64,000 nucleotides of DNA from Ziziphus jujuba. Lineage: Eukaryota > Streptophyta > Magnoliopsida > Rosales > Rhamnaceae. The DNA is taken from the NCBI RefSeq assembly GCF_031755915.1, contig NC_083381.1, positions 1,872,501-1,936,500 on the forward strand, written 5' to 3'. Shown here one piece after another: positions 36,424 to 48,821 of this stretch. Positions within the stretch are counted from its first letter, which is position 1; every line of letters starts with the position of its first letter. The notes under the pieces were generated by a model. The model was not told where the DNA came from. It worked only from the letters and a program-made list of their open reading frames with translations, and searched no databases. The translations under genes were made by a program, and so were the position numbers.

Positions 36424-39400
36424 TAAGGGTTTCTTCTCTGTTGGAAATGGAGTTCAATAAGGTTGGTTTGAAAAGTTTACAAGGTTTTTTGAGCTCCCTA
36501 TCCTTGCGACCCGAGTCTGGGATGTTAGGGGTTTTTGAGGAAAGGGTCTTATTTAGAAAGGTGCTGGCTACTAGAAACTTTAGTAAACATACAATACTTG
36601 ATATTATTCTAAAGATCTGGAAGGTGAAATCTAGAGTCTATTTAGAAAAGTTGAAAGATAATGTTTTCAAGTTCGTTTTTGGTTCAAGATAGGATAAGGA
36701 GGAGGTCTTTCGAGGAACACTGTGGTCTTAGGTGCTCATTTGATGCTAAAAGAGTGGCCTTCTGACAAATCCATTGATGAGATAGATTTCACCTTTACTA
36801 CCTTCTTTTTACAGATCCATGGACTTCCCCCACTGTATCTGCATGAGGATTTTGATAAAAGGATTGGCAATATGGTTGGGCGAGTCCATTGGGAATCGCT
36901 TAACAAAGGATGCACGGTTGCTCATAGATATCTATGTGTCAGATTGGATCTAAATATCTGGAAACCATTACCGCTACGATTTTAGTAAGGGAGAGGAGAT
37001 GGAGATGATCATTGGATCCAGTTTATATATGAAAGGTTAGCAGATTTCTGCTATCAGTACGGAAGATTAGATCACACCACCGGAAAATATCAATTTGAGG
37101 ATTTGACTACCATTACCATTGGCAATGACATCTTGGCGAAGGTTTATGGGAAATGGTTAAGGGCTAAGGTGGCTGGTAGTCTATTGTTTATCAATGCTTC
37201 AGTCAGTAAAGAGAAGCATCAACAGCATGAGGAAAACAGAGATAAGTTTGAACTGATGGTCAAAAGCCAAGGAAACAATTTCCTAATTGATGATTCTTCC
37301 AGTCAAGCCTTGGAGCAAGAGTCACTTGGTCAGACTAAGCCAGATGAAGAATTTTAGAGAGCTAGAGAACTTTGTTTGGAGCTCGATGCACTTTTAATTA
37401 CTCTAGAAATGCTAGTTTTGGATGATGTGGATAACATGCATGCCTTAGTTTTGAATCATGTCAGGGCCTCAAATGGTAACCTTTCATACCTAGGTAGGTG
37501 GGCCATTAACATCATCAATAACATTGTGTTGTACAATGAGCAAGAAAGGGAAAGTTTTAATAGGCTCGATCTTAGCTCATTTATTAAAGTGGGGTTAGGT
37601 CAAGCTTTTATTTCTAAGGCTTAAAGCTCCAAAAAGTCTTTCAGCGGAAAGATAAACTCAATTGGATCCACGAAACAGGTTGCTTTTCCTCTTTTGATGG
37701 GCCCAAGCAAACATGTTGGTGGTGATGGAATTGGGTTAGAGTTTACTAGTGGGTTTTTGGTGGGGGGCTTGCTTTTGAAGCTTTAAATGCTCCTGTCGCA
37801 GGTGGAGGGCCAGAGGGTGAGGGAAGACTAGCCTCTTCTCCAACTCTAGGTTTCTGATTAGGGAGAAGATTAGAGGAAAGTAGGCTTCTTGGTCGGTTTA
37901 GGAGATGGAAGCAGAATGCCAGGAGGAAGGATGTGGGGGAAAAGGCGGGTCAGAATTTTTATGTGGTCAAAGAGGCAGGCCAAATCATGCCCCCCTGGCC
38001 ACTAAAATTGTTGGTGTGGAACTGAAGGGAAATCGATAATGATGATTTTATCAACTCTGTAAAGGGTTTAGTTAAGGCCTATTGTTCAAGTTGTTTTTTT
38101 TTTTTTTTGGTTAAAACTAAAGCGAAAAAAGACAAGGTGCTAACACTAGCAAATGACTTGGCTTTACAAATTGTGAGATGGTGGAGGGTAAAATAGAACA
38201 GGAGGTTTAGTGCTGATGTGGAATGATGACTTGTAGATGGTTTGTGTGTCAAAAACAGATCCTTTAATTTGCTATGATGTTATGGACCCAGAAGGAAGAT
38301 GGACACTGGCGGGGTATTATCACACCCCATACTTAAGAAAGGAGGAATTTTGGTTTAATTTTGAAGAGTTGATGGAAGACTGTTGCTGTGGCTCGCTATG
38401 GGGGATTTTAACAAAATTATGGATAGTTTAGAAAAGTTTGGTGGCAGATATTGCTGGAGATTAAAATTCTTTCTATCAAATTTGTGTGTAATGTTGGTAC
38501 GGTTGACTTGGATTTTTCAAGAAAGAAGTTCACCTAGAAGAATCTACATGTAGAAGATCGGGAAATGCTTGACCATTTTATCTTTAGTAGGAGCTGGATT
38601 GATCATTTTAATGAAGCAAGAGTTGTCCATTTAGCCTCTAAGTCCTCTGATCATGTGCCAATATTGTTATATACTCATGGGGTGGAGGGTTTCACTTTAA
38701 AACCCTTTCAATTCTTAAAAGCATGGACCCGAGATGTTTTTAGCCATGTAGTTATGCATCAAGCTTGGAAGGCTCCTGTTCGAGATGGTATGGAGGCTCA
38801 TCGTGTCATGAGAAGGTTGAACAATACTTCAATAACCCTTCAAAGATGGAATATGAGGCATTTTGGCTTAGCACATGAGTAAATCAAGAAGCTAGTAAGT
38901 GAGTTAGAATATGTTAAATTCAGTAAAAGGGGTTGTCAATGCTTGAAAGAAGAGCATTAAAGATGCTCTAAGGGAATAGAGAATGAAGTTGGAATGCATT
39001 AATAGATAGAAATCCCCTAAACTTTGGTCAGCTGAAAGGGATATGAATATTAAAGTTTTCCATTCTAGTGTCATTATGTGGAGAAGAAGTAATAAGATTC
39101 ATTCTATTTTCGATGGCAATCAATGGCTGAATCTTAGCAAGGATGTCTTCAGTTATTTTCCAAAAGATTCTGTCGCTGTGGGGCTTGAAAAGCTAGATGA
39201 TTGTATTTTAACAGAAATAGAAAATTAGGAATTGATATGGATCCCTACTATTGAGGAAATCCAAGATATTATTTGGTCTCTCCACCCTCTAAAAGCCCCT
39301 AGCCCGATGATTTTCCTGGTGTTTTCTTCTGTAAGTATTGGGATAGTGCAGCATTAAGTGATTAGTTCTGTTTAAGAAAGCTTTGGCACACGTCTATATC

Positions 39401-41464
39401 TAGGGGCATTAACAAAACCTTCATAGTCTTGATTCTTATAGTGAAATAGCCTTCTATCTTCAACTACTTTTGACCTATAAGCTTTTGTAACTTTTGCTAT
39501 AAGGTGGCTTCAAAGATCATTACAAGTAAGCTTAAACCTCTTCTTTCAAGAATCATCTCTTCATTGAAGGACGGTAGATTGTGGAGAACACAATCATAGC
39601 TCAGAAGATTGGTCATAAGGTTAAGAAGCATAAAGGCAAATGTGGACTTATGATTGTTAAGCTTGACCTAAAGAAAGCCTATGATATGTTATAAGTTGTT
39701 AACTAATAGGAGTATTTTTGACAATATTCATCTAGCGAGAGCATTGAGGCAAGGGAACCCTCTGTGTTCCATATCTTTTCATCTTTTGTTCAGAGGTTTT
39801 TTTCAAAAATGATGGATAAGGAGAGGGGGATTCAAGGCATTAAAATCTATAGGAATGCCCCAATAGTTTCCCATTTACTCTATGCGGATGATCTTTTAAT
39901 TACCTATAGAGTAAATAAAGAAAATGCAGAGGTGATTATTAAATGCCTTGGGACTTATTGCAATTAGTCTGGGCAGCAGATTAATTAGGAAAAATCTCAC
40001 ATATTGTTCTCTCAGAATATAAGCTCGGATATGAAGAGGAAAGTGAAGTAGCTGTTGAATTTGAAAGAGTTGAAAGATGGTGCCTTTTATCTGGGCAATG
40101 CTTTGGTGGTAGGCAAAAATAGATCCAAAGCGTTCATGGCGATAAAAGAAAGATTGCAAGCTAGGCACGACGAGTGGCAAAGTCAGCTGCTCTTTAGAGC
40201 TGGCAAAGCCACCTAGATTAGGTCAATGACTGAAGCTATCCCCATTTATAGCATGTCAACTTTTATGGTGCCAAAGGATGTGTGTAAGCAGATGGATTCT
40301 ATTTCAAGAGGTTATGGAAGAAGCACCAAACCTGGAGCTAAAAGGCATTTGGCTTTAAAGTTATGGTCTTCTATTTGTAAGCCCAAAATTGTAGGGGGTC
40401 TTCGTTTCAAAAGGTTTGAAGATAGTAATAAAGCATTGATTGCGAAGCTGAGCTGATTTGTTATGAAGGATCGAGACTATTTTTGGGTAAAGCTTTTGGA
40501 GGCTAAGTGTTTGAAATGCAAGTTTTTTCTTTTTTTTTGGTTGTTCTACCAAGAATGGAGATTCGATGTTGTGGAGGGGCATTCTTAGTTCAAAGCAGTT
40601 GTTGGTGAGAGGGTTTTTCTTCAAATCTGGGAATGGATAGAGCATTGATGTATAAAAGGATCCCTGCGTCCCTAACTTGGAAAGCAAGGTGCCCAAGTAA
40701 AGGAATGGTGCTAATGGCATTGTTATTTGTAAGGTGGTGGAGTTGTCAGATCATGAGCAGGGATGTCAAAGGAAAATCTTATTTGGGACATATTTGACTT
40801 ACAATCTACCGAAGCTATTCTTCAGCTAGAAAGACCAAGGAGACACTGTGAGGATAGCCTTTTGTGGAGAGGAAGTGATAAAGGCAGATTCACGGTTAAG
40901 GGATGCAGTAACCTATTGCAAGAAGACTTGAATTCAGCCCAAGTAGGACTTTGGCAAGCTATTTGGAAAGCCAATTTGCATGAACAATTTAAGATATTCC
41001 TTTGGAGGGTTATGGCGAAGGTGTTGCCCACCAAGCAAGCCATTGGGTGTTAGATTGATTTGTGATATGTCTCTTGTTCGTTGTGTGGAGAAAAGGAGAA
41101 AATGAGCTTTGACCTTCTCAAAGAATGCCCAGTTTTGAAAGCCTTGGCTTTTGGAAGCAAATGAGGAATACGGCTCGAGGATATTAGCTGTAATAATATT
41201 GAGGAATTGGTTAATTGTTGCCTGAAACCCCCTATTTTGGACATGAATGGCATTGACTATTCCTTAGTCTTTTGTTGCTTACTTTACATGATTTGGGTTT
41301 CAAGGATTGAAATGTTATTCTTAGGAGATAGTTGTGTAGCCAATATGGTGAGGAGGTATGAAAACATGGTGGATGAATTTATGGAAGTAAGGAGGACTAT
41401 ATGGTGTAGCCAATATGGTGAGGGTTTTTTTGTGCGTTAATGCAGATTGAATTACCCAAAAAAA
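36424..41464 (+). mobile_element. Degenerate L1-type LINE, copy B
   Basis: This is the same element as at 10190-15707 with the same domain order. The ORF1 start is at 36441 (MEMEFNKVGLKSLQ). The zinc knuckle again lacks its last Cys and here also lacks its second Cys (CYQYGRLDHTTGKY). The RT catalytic box is intact (HLLYADDLLI, near 39875), unlike copy A. The zf-RVT region is open at 40763-41053. The RNase H part is missing because about 540 bp corresponding to 15120-15660 are deleted at about 41400-41425. Many stops remain, so it is inactive. Confidence 0.85.
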
Positions 41465-43106
41465 AAGATTCTCTTTCATCTTGGGATAGTTCTAATATGC
41501 AAAGTGAGCTCTAAAAACTAGCAACCTATGAGCAAAAAGTAACAAATTAGGCACAATAGCTGATAATATATTTCAGCTGATAAAGTAGAAATATATTATC
41601 TAGCCTATGCACCTACTTTTGATGAGATACAAGTGATACAAGTAGGATCCTGGTAGATTCCTTTGGTCAGCAATCATCAAAGGATGTTAGCAAAGTTAAA
41701 AGAACAAACTTAAAAAACTTAATAATTAAAGATGCATAGGTGCTAAAAGTCCAAAAATTAAAAAATATATTTAATCTATAACAATTTTCCAGGGAACTTA
41801 AGTGTGAAAATTAAAAGCTATTTAGAAAGAAATAAATAATTTTTCTTTCATGACCCCTTTAGTTTGATGTGCCTTTTGCTAATATGTATAGCTTATTCTT
41901 TGTTGGTATCGGAAAGATGGTTGGACTTTTTATAAGCTTGAAAATGTAATTTTCATTAAGATATAACAATTCAAAAGGAATGCGTCTCTTTGCTAATTTG
42001 AATATTTAAATATTTTATTAAATCAGCCAATTATTTATATGAATTAAACTAACTCATACATGGCATATATATATATATATATATATATTAAGCCTCATGT
42101 TAGGAAATCCATAATTTAGTGAAATAAAAAATGCCTCATGTTAGGAAATCCATAATTTAGTGAAATAAAAAATGCTTACATATATATATATATATATGTA
42201 TATAAAATAAATGCTTATTAGTTGGTTACTTTTAATTTAAATTTAAATTTTCAAAATCTAAAATTGAATATAGCAACTTTTAGCACTTGCCATATAATAA
42301 TCTATAATTTAATAAAATCATGAATTTCATGATTAGAGAATTTATATATATACATATATATAAATTATTTATAAGATATCTTTTGATAACATTATTGGTT
42401 TTTAATTTTTATATTTATTTTTTAATGTATAATTATGTATAATTCATTTATCTCGAATATTAGTTAATGTTAACTATAATTATTTAAACAACTTTAGACT
42501 TATAAGAAATAATAAAAAGAAAAAAAAAATCAACACAAGTTAAAAGTATGCTCAATTTGGTGTTTATGCTTATCTTTTCTCTAGGTTTTATAGTTAATTT
42601 AGATGTATAATATACTATAATCCATTTAAACTCAATTAGATAAAAAGAAATAAAAACAACGAGCAAAATTCCAACCATATTGTCAGACACATCAATTAAA
42701 TATAAAATGCAAAAAAAAAAAAATTACATAAATACTGAATTAAAAACAAATTTGTTGAGTTTTGGTATTTAATTTTTTTCTTTTTCCACTTAACTTTATA
42801 GTCAGTTAAGTTATTTAATAAATTTCCATTAGCAAAAATTAACATTAGCAAATATTTAAACTAAACAATTAAGTGCAATTAAATAAAAAAATAATAAATT
42901 ATTCATAGAAGTCTCAGGGGACTAATGTAATGACAATATATATATATATATGTATATGTTTTCGGCCACCTCCAAGATATTAACATTAATATTAAGAATA
43001 TTAATAATATTATTGTTCTTTTTTTTTTTAATATGAAAATTGTTTTGTCCCATTTCAATTGTTTCCACGAGAAAAGGAGCGCAGTTGCACTGCAAAATGT
43101 CAATAT
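41465..43106. other. AT-rich DNA between LINE B and the TIR-like insertion
   Basis: This matches 15708-17990 of copy A without the hAT-type element. TA runs lie near 42065-42088 and 42180-42200. A 44-bp unit (GCCTCATGTTAGGAAATCCA...) is tandemly duplicated at about 42093-42178 only in this copy. No gene is recognised. Confidence 0.55.
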
Positions 43107-43692
43107 GTCGTGTTTGTTTTAGCGGATTGGCAGGTCAGGACAGAATTGTGTCCCAATCTGGTGTTTGGTAGCAACATTTAGACAATGGGACAACTTGACC
43201 TATACAGTGAAAGAGTTCCACTTCAGTAGGATCAAACTGACCCGTTTTCCACCTGGGTCAGTTTTGTCCCGAACTCATCGTCCCCTTGTCCTCTCTGTCG
43301 CTGGTGTCTCTCGCTGGTATCTCTCGTCGAAGCAGGTCCACCAGATCGTCTCAACAATCGAAGCAGCACTTCCACGGTGAACGGTTGTGGCCTCGCCAGA
43401 CCTCTGCATCTCTCCGAGGAAGAAACACGGCCGATTAGTATGATTTCTTCTTCTTTGTGTTCTCTCCAATGTCTGTATTTTGATTTACCAAAATTAGGGC
43501 TTGTATTCAATCACCTGCACCATGTATGAAGATGCCCACAATTCCCTCCTCTTTTCCCTTCATCTGTGTCCTCCTTGTCCTTGAATTGCCACAGACTGAC
43601 ACACACAACACGAAAGACCACTCTCACGCAAATTGCAGTGACTCTCACACCCTCTTTATATATGTACCTTGGATTACAACATAAAAGAGAGA

Positions 43693-43695
43693 AAT

Positions 43696-43747
<52 letters not shown>
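43693..43747. repeat. GATA/GA microsatellite
   Basis: A few GATA units (ATAGATAGATAGATA) are followed by about 20 GA units. The apparent 80-aa minus-strand frame crossing it is low-complexity Leu/Ser and is not a gene. Confidence 0.9.
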
Positions 43748-43750
<3 letters not shown>

Positions 43751-45697
43751 CATATAGTGGGAAGCTGGGGTTATTCCTATTCTCCTCTCTTGAGGCTTTT
43801 AAGCATTTTTCTCAGGAAGGCTAAAAATCTCTCTTTGTTCTTTTATTGGGTTTCTTTGATTTTTATGTTTAATGGGTTAATCTGGGTTTTCCTTTTTCTC
43901 TTTTGGTTTTGATAATTGCTGGGTTGTTTTGGTGTATTTGATGATTCTCCTTTTTTTTTTTTTTTTGGGAAGAAATTTTGATTCAGAAAGAAAGGAGGTT
44001 TTTTTTAGCTTTGATTTTTGTGTTGTGGGGAAAAAAATAAATACTATGATATTTGATAGTTGTTGTTCTACTGTGTTGTGCAACACGCATGTATGAATGT
44101 GTTTACTTTTGTGGTGGGTGATGGGTGGAATACATTGAAAGATTGTGAATTTGGTTGTGCATTTTTGAAAGGGATTCCAATGAATGTAACTTGGGTTTGT
44201 TAAATTTCGATATATATATATATATATATGCTTTTTTTTTTTTTTTTGATATTGTAAATTGTCAAAGTTTTGAATTTGAAGTTAAATCTTGTCAGAGGGG
44301 GCTTGCACTCGATTGTTCAATGTTGTGGCTCACCATAACGATGGTTGATTATTTAGTTCTTTGTCAGCTTGGAAATTCTTAACTGCATATGATGGGTAGA
44401 ATTGGACCTTCGAATTAGAATACAGATGCCTAATAGAAATTCATTTTTTATCATATCATTTCTGGGCAGGAAAAAAAATTCACTACTTTGGCTTGTATGC
44501 CAATAGGTTTGGAATTGAGTTTCATCTCTGTTGGCCTTAACACCTTTATATGTTTTCTTTTATATGGGATTTATAATTTTCAATAATGAATTGCGTAGAG
44601 TGTTAAATGGGCGCCTAAATAGGCTTCCTTCTTGGGGATGAAGTATTTTTGGTGATTAGCAGGATTGTTAATAATATAATCTTTCGAGTCGGAGTTAATT
44701 TTGATTATGTTAATGTATGAAAATATATAAAAAAAATTTCTTTGTCACTACGTTTTTAATAATCAAATTACTAAAACTAGTTTAAGCTATGTTCTTTTTA
44801 ATCATTTTCTTCTAAAACGAATAATGGGATTTGATAAAATGGATACTCATTAAGAGTTATGGGTATATTAATAATGTGTGAATTAGTTTTTTTAGTTGTG
44901 CAAAGATTAAGATCTCTGATCAAGTAAATCTTAACCCTTTAATTTTTTTATTGATTCTCCTTCCACCTAAAGTTATGAGCATCTTCGTTCAAATTTCCCA
45001 TAGCCATGGTTCATTTTTTTGTTTGTTTACATTTCTTAGGAATTATTTTTGCTTCTAGTTAAATTTGTTGATCGATGATTGTCTCACAAACTGTTGGTGA
45101 GAATGCTCTGTTGAAAAACCAATGCCATGCTGTGTTTAAAATGGAGAAATTTTGGAACAAAATGTTTTTAACATGTGAGATTTTCATCTGTATTAGTGCA
45201 TTTTGTATTCGAGATTCCAAAATGCCAAGCTTGATGACCAAGAACTGATGCTGTTGATAATGAGTTCTTTTGGGGATGTGATGTTGGCAATTAAGATGTA
45301 GAGGATAACTGGATTCAAACTAGTTTTGCATCTGTGCTAGGATTTATCAAATGCTATATTGAAGCTGCAAGGTAGATGTGGGACCCATCGGTCACAATTA
45401 TATGCTTCTGATCTATGTTTTATCACTCTCTTTTGATTGAGATAATTCTTCTATATATTATGGCACACTTTGCAATCATTGTAGCCTCTTTGAAGTGACA
45501 TATTTTAATTACACATTTGATATATTTGTTTTAAATTTTCCAAATAACAAAGTGCATAGTCCATGCAGTTCGAGTTGTAGTAAATAATAGCCACATGCCC
45601 CAAGTGGTTTGTTTAAAGGCAAATAACAACATTTCTAGCAGTCTATATCTTCACTAATGCACAAAATGATGAGGATTATTGCATTGATGGTTCAAAG

Positions 45698-45930
45698 GCT
45701 GAAGAGAAGAAGGCAGAGAAGACAGCTTTTGATGTGAATTTGGAGAAGTTTGACACTGATGCAAAAATCAAGGTGATTAAAGAAGGACCTTTACCAATCT
45801 AGGACTGAAGGAAGCTAAAGAGCTGGTTGAGAAGGCACCTGTTTCGCTTAAGCAAGGAGCTACCAAGGAAGAAGCAAATGACATGATAGAGAAGAGAAAG
45901 GCTGCTGAGGGAGTTGCAATTATGGAGTAA
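45698..45930 (+). pseudogene. Ribosomal protein L7/L12 C-terminal fragment (organellar type)
   Basis: The first frame gives AEEKKAEKTAFDVNLEKFD and AKIKVIKE. After a small deletion near 45783, a second frame gives [19 protein letters not shown], then [15 protein letters not shown] and AIME-stop. This is the conserved C-terminal domain of bacterial-type L7/L12, here resembling the nuclear-encoded organellar (probably mitochondrial) protein. In that family the domain contacts translation GTPases on the ribosome. The N-terminal dimerisation domain and targeting peptide are absent and the frame is broken. No intron separates the two parts, and the fragment lies inside a mobile element, so it is probably a captured copy. 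Confidence 0.8.
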
Positions 45931-46554
45931 AAATTTTTTGCAATGGTTTTATATCCCTGGTTTTGTTGTAGCTGATTTTATGGTGTTAGGAAAATCTAAA
46001 ATTTCAAATTATGAAAATTTTGTAATGTGGCTGCTTGGTGGATGTTCATTTATCTTGGTGAAAAGACAGAAAGAATAAATTATATTTTGAGCTTTCATGA
46101 TTGCAAAGTCGTTAATCATATACCTCATTTATATGGACAAAAGTTTTCTGCTTTAGTTTTTTTGGGTTCTAAACTGAAACTTAGATCTGTAAAATGTTAT
46201 AATTTTATTTTAATTTATTTCTAAAATTATATATCAATTTAATTTGTGGATGTTAAAAAAAATTAAAATTTGCATATAAATATAAATTTATAAATTTATA
46301 ATTTTAATTAAATATAATATTTTTTTAAAAATATGAATATAATTTTAAAATTTTTTATTTTTAAAAAATTAAACTTAAAATTATAAAATAATTCAATTTA
46401 ATCCAAATTTACATTAAATATAGAATAATTAATCTATTATTCAATCCAAAAATATGCTAAATATAATATTATACTATTTTATTCTGCCTTATCTATCTTA
46501 TCTAATCCGATCTTATCTTGCCTACCAAATCTTATTTTTCGTACCAAACGCTAC

Positions 46555-46833
46555 CATATAGTTTTGTTTATTGATGAAAGGACAAATTCTCAATCATACT
46601 TTTTTTTTTTTTGTTTTTTCGTAATAACAAATTCTCAATTATACTGTAATTATTAAAAAAAAAAAAAGTCTAATCTATTAAAAAAAAAAAAAAAAAGTCT
46701 ACTGAATCAGGATCAAAATAAATTCTCCTTTCGAATAGAAATAAAGAAGACCCCAGAAGCCACGAGCAAACACCAACTTTCTCACCCAAAATCTCACCAG
46801 CCAAACAGACTCCTCCATCCCCCAGAACCTCCA
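46555..46833 (+). promoter_or_regulatory. Upstream region and leader of nicotinamidase copy B
   Basis: The last 270 bp before the ATG are conserved with copy A (TTGATGAAAGGACAAATTCT, then the C-rich leader CACTTTCTCACCCAAAATCT type). Everything further upstream differs, because the 3.4-kb element ends at 46554. If the core promoter is further upstream in copy A, the insertion replaced it in copy B. The transcription start is not determined. Confidence 0.4.
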
Positions 46834-47442
46834 ATGTCTTCCTCTTCCCCACTGAAAAGCTTCTCATACAACAAGTACGAGACCAGGAGGCGAAACCCTA
46901 ACCCCAAAAGCTCAGCCCTTCTGGTTATCGATGTCCAGAACTACTTCTCCTCCATGGTCAAGCCCATCCTCCAAAACCTCCTCACCACCATCGAACTCTG
47001 CCGACGCGCTTCCATCCCCGTCATCTTCACGCGCCACTGCCACAAGTCCCCCGCCGACTACGGCATGCTCGGTGAGTGGTGCGACGGCGACCTCCTCTTC
47101 GACGGCACCGTCGAGGCCGAGCTCATGCGGGAGCTCGATCGGAGGCCGGAGGATCAGGTCGTGGAGAAGAGCACGTACAGTGGGTTTCAGGGTACGCGCC
47201 TGGAGGAGCTGTTGAAGGAGAGGCGCGTGGAGGAGGTGATCGTGACCGGGGTGATGACGAACCTGTGCTGCGAAACGACGGCGCGTGATGCGTTTATTAA
47301 GGGGTTTAGGGTTTTCTTCTCGGCCGACGCGACGGCAACGGCGGATAAGGAGCTTCACGAGGGGACTTTGAAGAATCTGGCGTATGGGTTCGCTTACTTG
47401 GTGGACTGCGACAGGCTTGGAAAGGGGCTTAATGGGAATTAA
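46834..47442 (+). CDS. Nicotinamidase (isochorismatase-like hydrolase), copy B
   Basis: A 202-aa paralogue of the gene at 18432, intact, with ten amino-acid differences (about 95% identity): I26S, R69C, W83C, V88L, Y89F, P99R, T155I, A177G, E193D and N197K. The predicted triad Asp33, Lys112 and Cys145 is unchanged, so nicotinamide deamidation for NAD salvage is still expected. R69C and W83C flank the [13 protein letters not shown] segment. Trp83 is usual in plant members, so substrate handling might be altered. A 3.4-kb insertion ends 279 bp upstream of the ATG, and hAT-type and MULE insertions start about 0.7 and 1.4 kb downstream of the stop. The two paralogues may therefore differ in expression. 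No introns or stops are seen. Confidence 0.92.
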   Translation: MSSSSPLKSFSYNKYETRRRNPNPKSSALLVIDVQNYFSSMVKPILQNLLTTIELCRRASIPVIFTRHCHKSPADYGMLGEWCDGDLLFDGTVEAELMRELDRRPEDQVVEKSTYSGFQGTRLEELLKERRVEEVIVTGVMTNLCCETTARDAFIKGFRVFFSADATATADKELHEGTLKNLAYGFAYLVDCDRLGKGLNGN

Positions 47443-48159
47443 ATTATGGACTTAAAGGAAATATTGTAAAAAAGAAAATAAATAAATCTATTTATTTGTT
47501 TTTTGTTTTTATTGGGTCTTTCGTGTTGGTTGTGTATGGTAGTGGTTTTTTTAATTTTATAGTTCTTAGGCGGGACAGGAATTATCTAGGGCGGCGCCAG
47601 TACTATTGTTTTTTTAGTGCGTGGATTGGAGAAATAATAACTTTTTGTAAAAAAGCAAAAAAAAAAATATTTACTAGGTTTTTTTTTTTTTGTTTTTTTA
47701 GAAATAAACATGATATGGAGGCTAACAAGATCTTTTTGCATTTTGCAAATATATATTCGAGCATGATTTTTTAAAATTCATAAAATGAGGGTTTTATCTA
47801 TATGCATTCTTCCATAGTTATTCAAAATTTAATAACGGTTTGCTACACTTTGCATGTGAGAAGGTTTCTAGATTTGCTTTGTCTAGACTCGCCAACCATT
47901 TGAGGAAGTCCATGTGAAGCTCTTCTCCTACAACAATTAATTTTTCGGGAAGACTTGTAAAGTGAACATGCATGTGATAGCTTAAAATTGAATCCACATG
48001 ACAAAATTTATGAAAAATCAAAACGAAAATCGAAATTGCAATAGGTAGAAGAGTAACGAAACTTGTAATTATATTCTACATCACTTATTGCGTCTTAGGA
48101 TTACACACATATATGGACATAGAACCAAACAATTTGGTAAAAGACTCAACAGATTGGTG
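47443..48159. other. 3' flank of nicotinamidase B
   Basis: This is homologous to 19041-19912 of copy A. The TA-rich stretch of about 70-100 bp found at 19670-19760 in copy A is absent. No gene is recognised. The frame at 47496-47774 is UTR and low-complexity DNA. Confidence 0.55.
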
Positions 48160-48821
48160 TAGACGGTAATTTGGGTCATGATACAGCGACACGATTCGAA
48201 AACGACACGGAATAAATGGGTTTGAGTTTATTATAAATGGGTTCGGATCATAATCGGATCAACCCGTTTAACACGAATATTAATCGTGTCATTTTCGAGT
48301 TGACCTGTTTAACTCGAAATTGACCCGTTACGATCCATTTATTAAACGTGTCAGTTTTAATCCGACACGATTATACACCTATTACAACCTATTTAAATTT
48401 AATTTTAAATTAATATTTTATCACTAATATAATATTTATTAACTAAAAAATATTATAAATTAAAAATTTTATAAAAATAATTTTCTATTACTAATTTTTT
48501 TAAAAAAAAAAATACATCTTTAATAAAACAAAAACATAAAAATAAAAAAATAAAAAATAAAATTTTTTTTCGGATTAATAGGTTAATTTTCGGATTAACG
48601 GGTTAATAGGTTAGTTTTCGGGTTAATAGGTCAACACGACCCGTTAAAATAATCGTGTTAAACGGATCGTGTCGTGTTGACCTGTTTATAAACAGGTCGG
48701 GTTAGTGTTTTAGGTACCTGACACGATTAATAAATGGATCGTGTTCGGGTTAGGTATTTTTGACACGCTTATTAAACGGGTTGACACGAACACGACCCAC
48801 GAACACAAATTGTCAGGTCTA
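48160..48821. mobile_element. Non-autonomous hAT-type DNA transposon, copy-B-specific
   Basis: The terminal repeats are TAGACGGTAATTT at the left and AATTGTCAGGTCTA at the right. An 8-bp target-site duplication GATTGGTG (48152-48159 and 48822-48829) flanks the element. Copy A has the empty site (GACTGGTGGATCATTAC near 19908). The 662-bp interior is closely similar to the element at 16113-16796, with the same CGGGTTAA/ACACGA-rich arms and AT-rich core. Same family, different insertion event. Confidence 0.88.

Larger units (their letters stand above)
43107..46554. mobile_element. TIR-like DNA transposon (3.4 kb) with captured gene fragment, copy-B-specific
   Basis: Copy A runs straight through this site (TGTCCATAGAGTTTTATTTA at about 18139), while copy B has 3.4 kb of extra DNA. 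The ends are weakly inverted: GTCGTGTTTGTTT at the left and, on the minus strand from the right end, GTAGCGTTTGGTA. The target-site duplication is unclear, since the flanks read CAATAT and CATATA. The left part (43200-43500) is less AT-rich and a GA microsatellite lies at about 43700-43747. A ribosomal protein L7/L12 fragment lies near the right end. The superfamily cannot be assigned, and the element may be composite. Confidence 0.6.

Noticed and set aside
39764..39967. Possibly active reverse transcriptase with YADD in copy B
   Set aside because: Only a short stretch is open. Stops and frameshifts lie on both sides and the 3' domain is deleted.
40763..41053. 96-codon open frame as an independent gene
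   Set aside because: It is the zf-RVT domain of the LINE ORF2 relic and has the same context in copy A.
43511..43753. 80-codon minus-strand frame of repeated Ser-Leu
   Set aside because: It is produced by a GA microsatellite.
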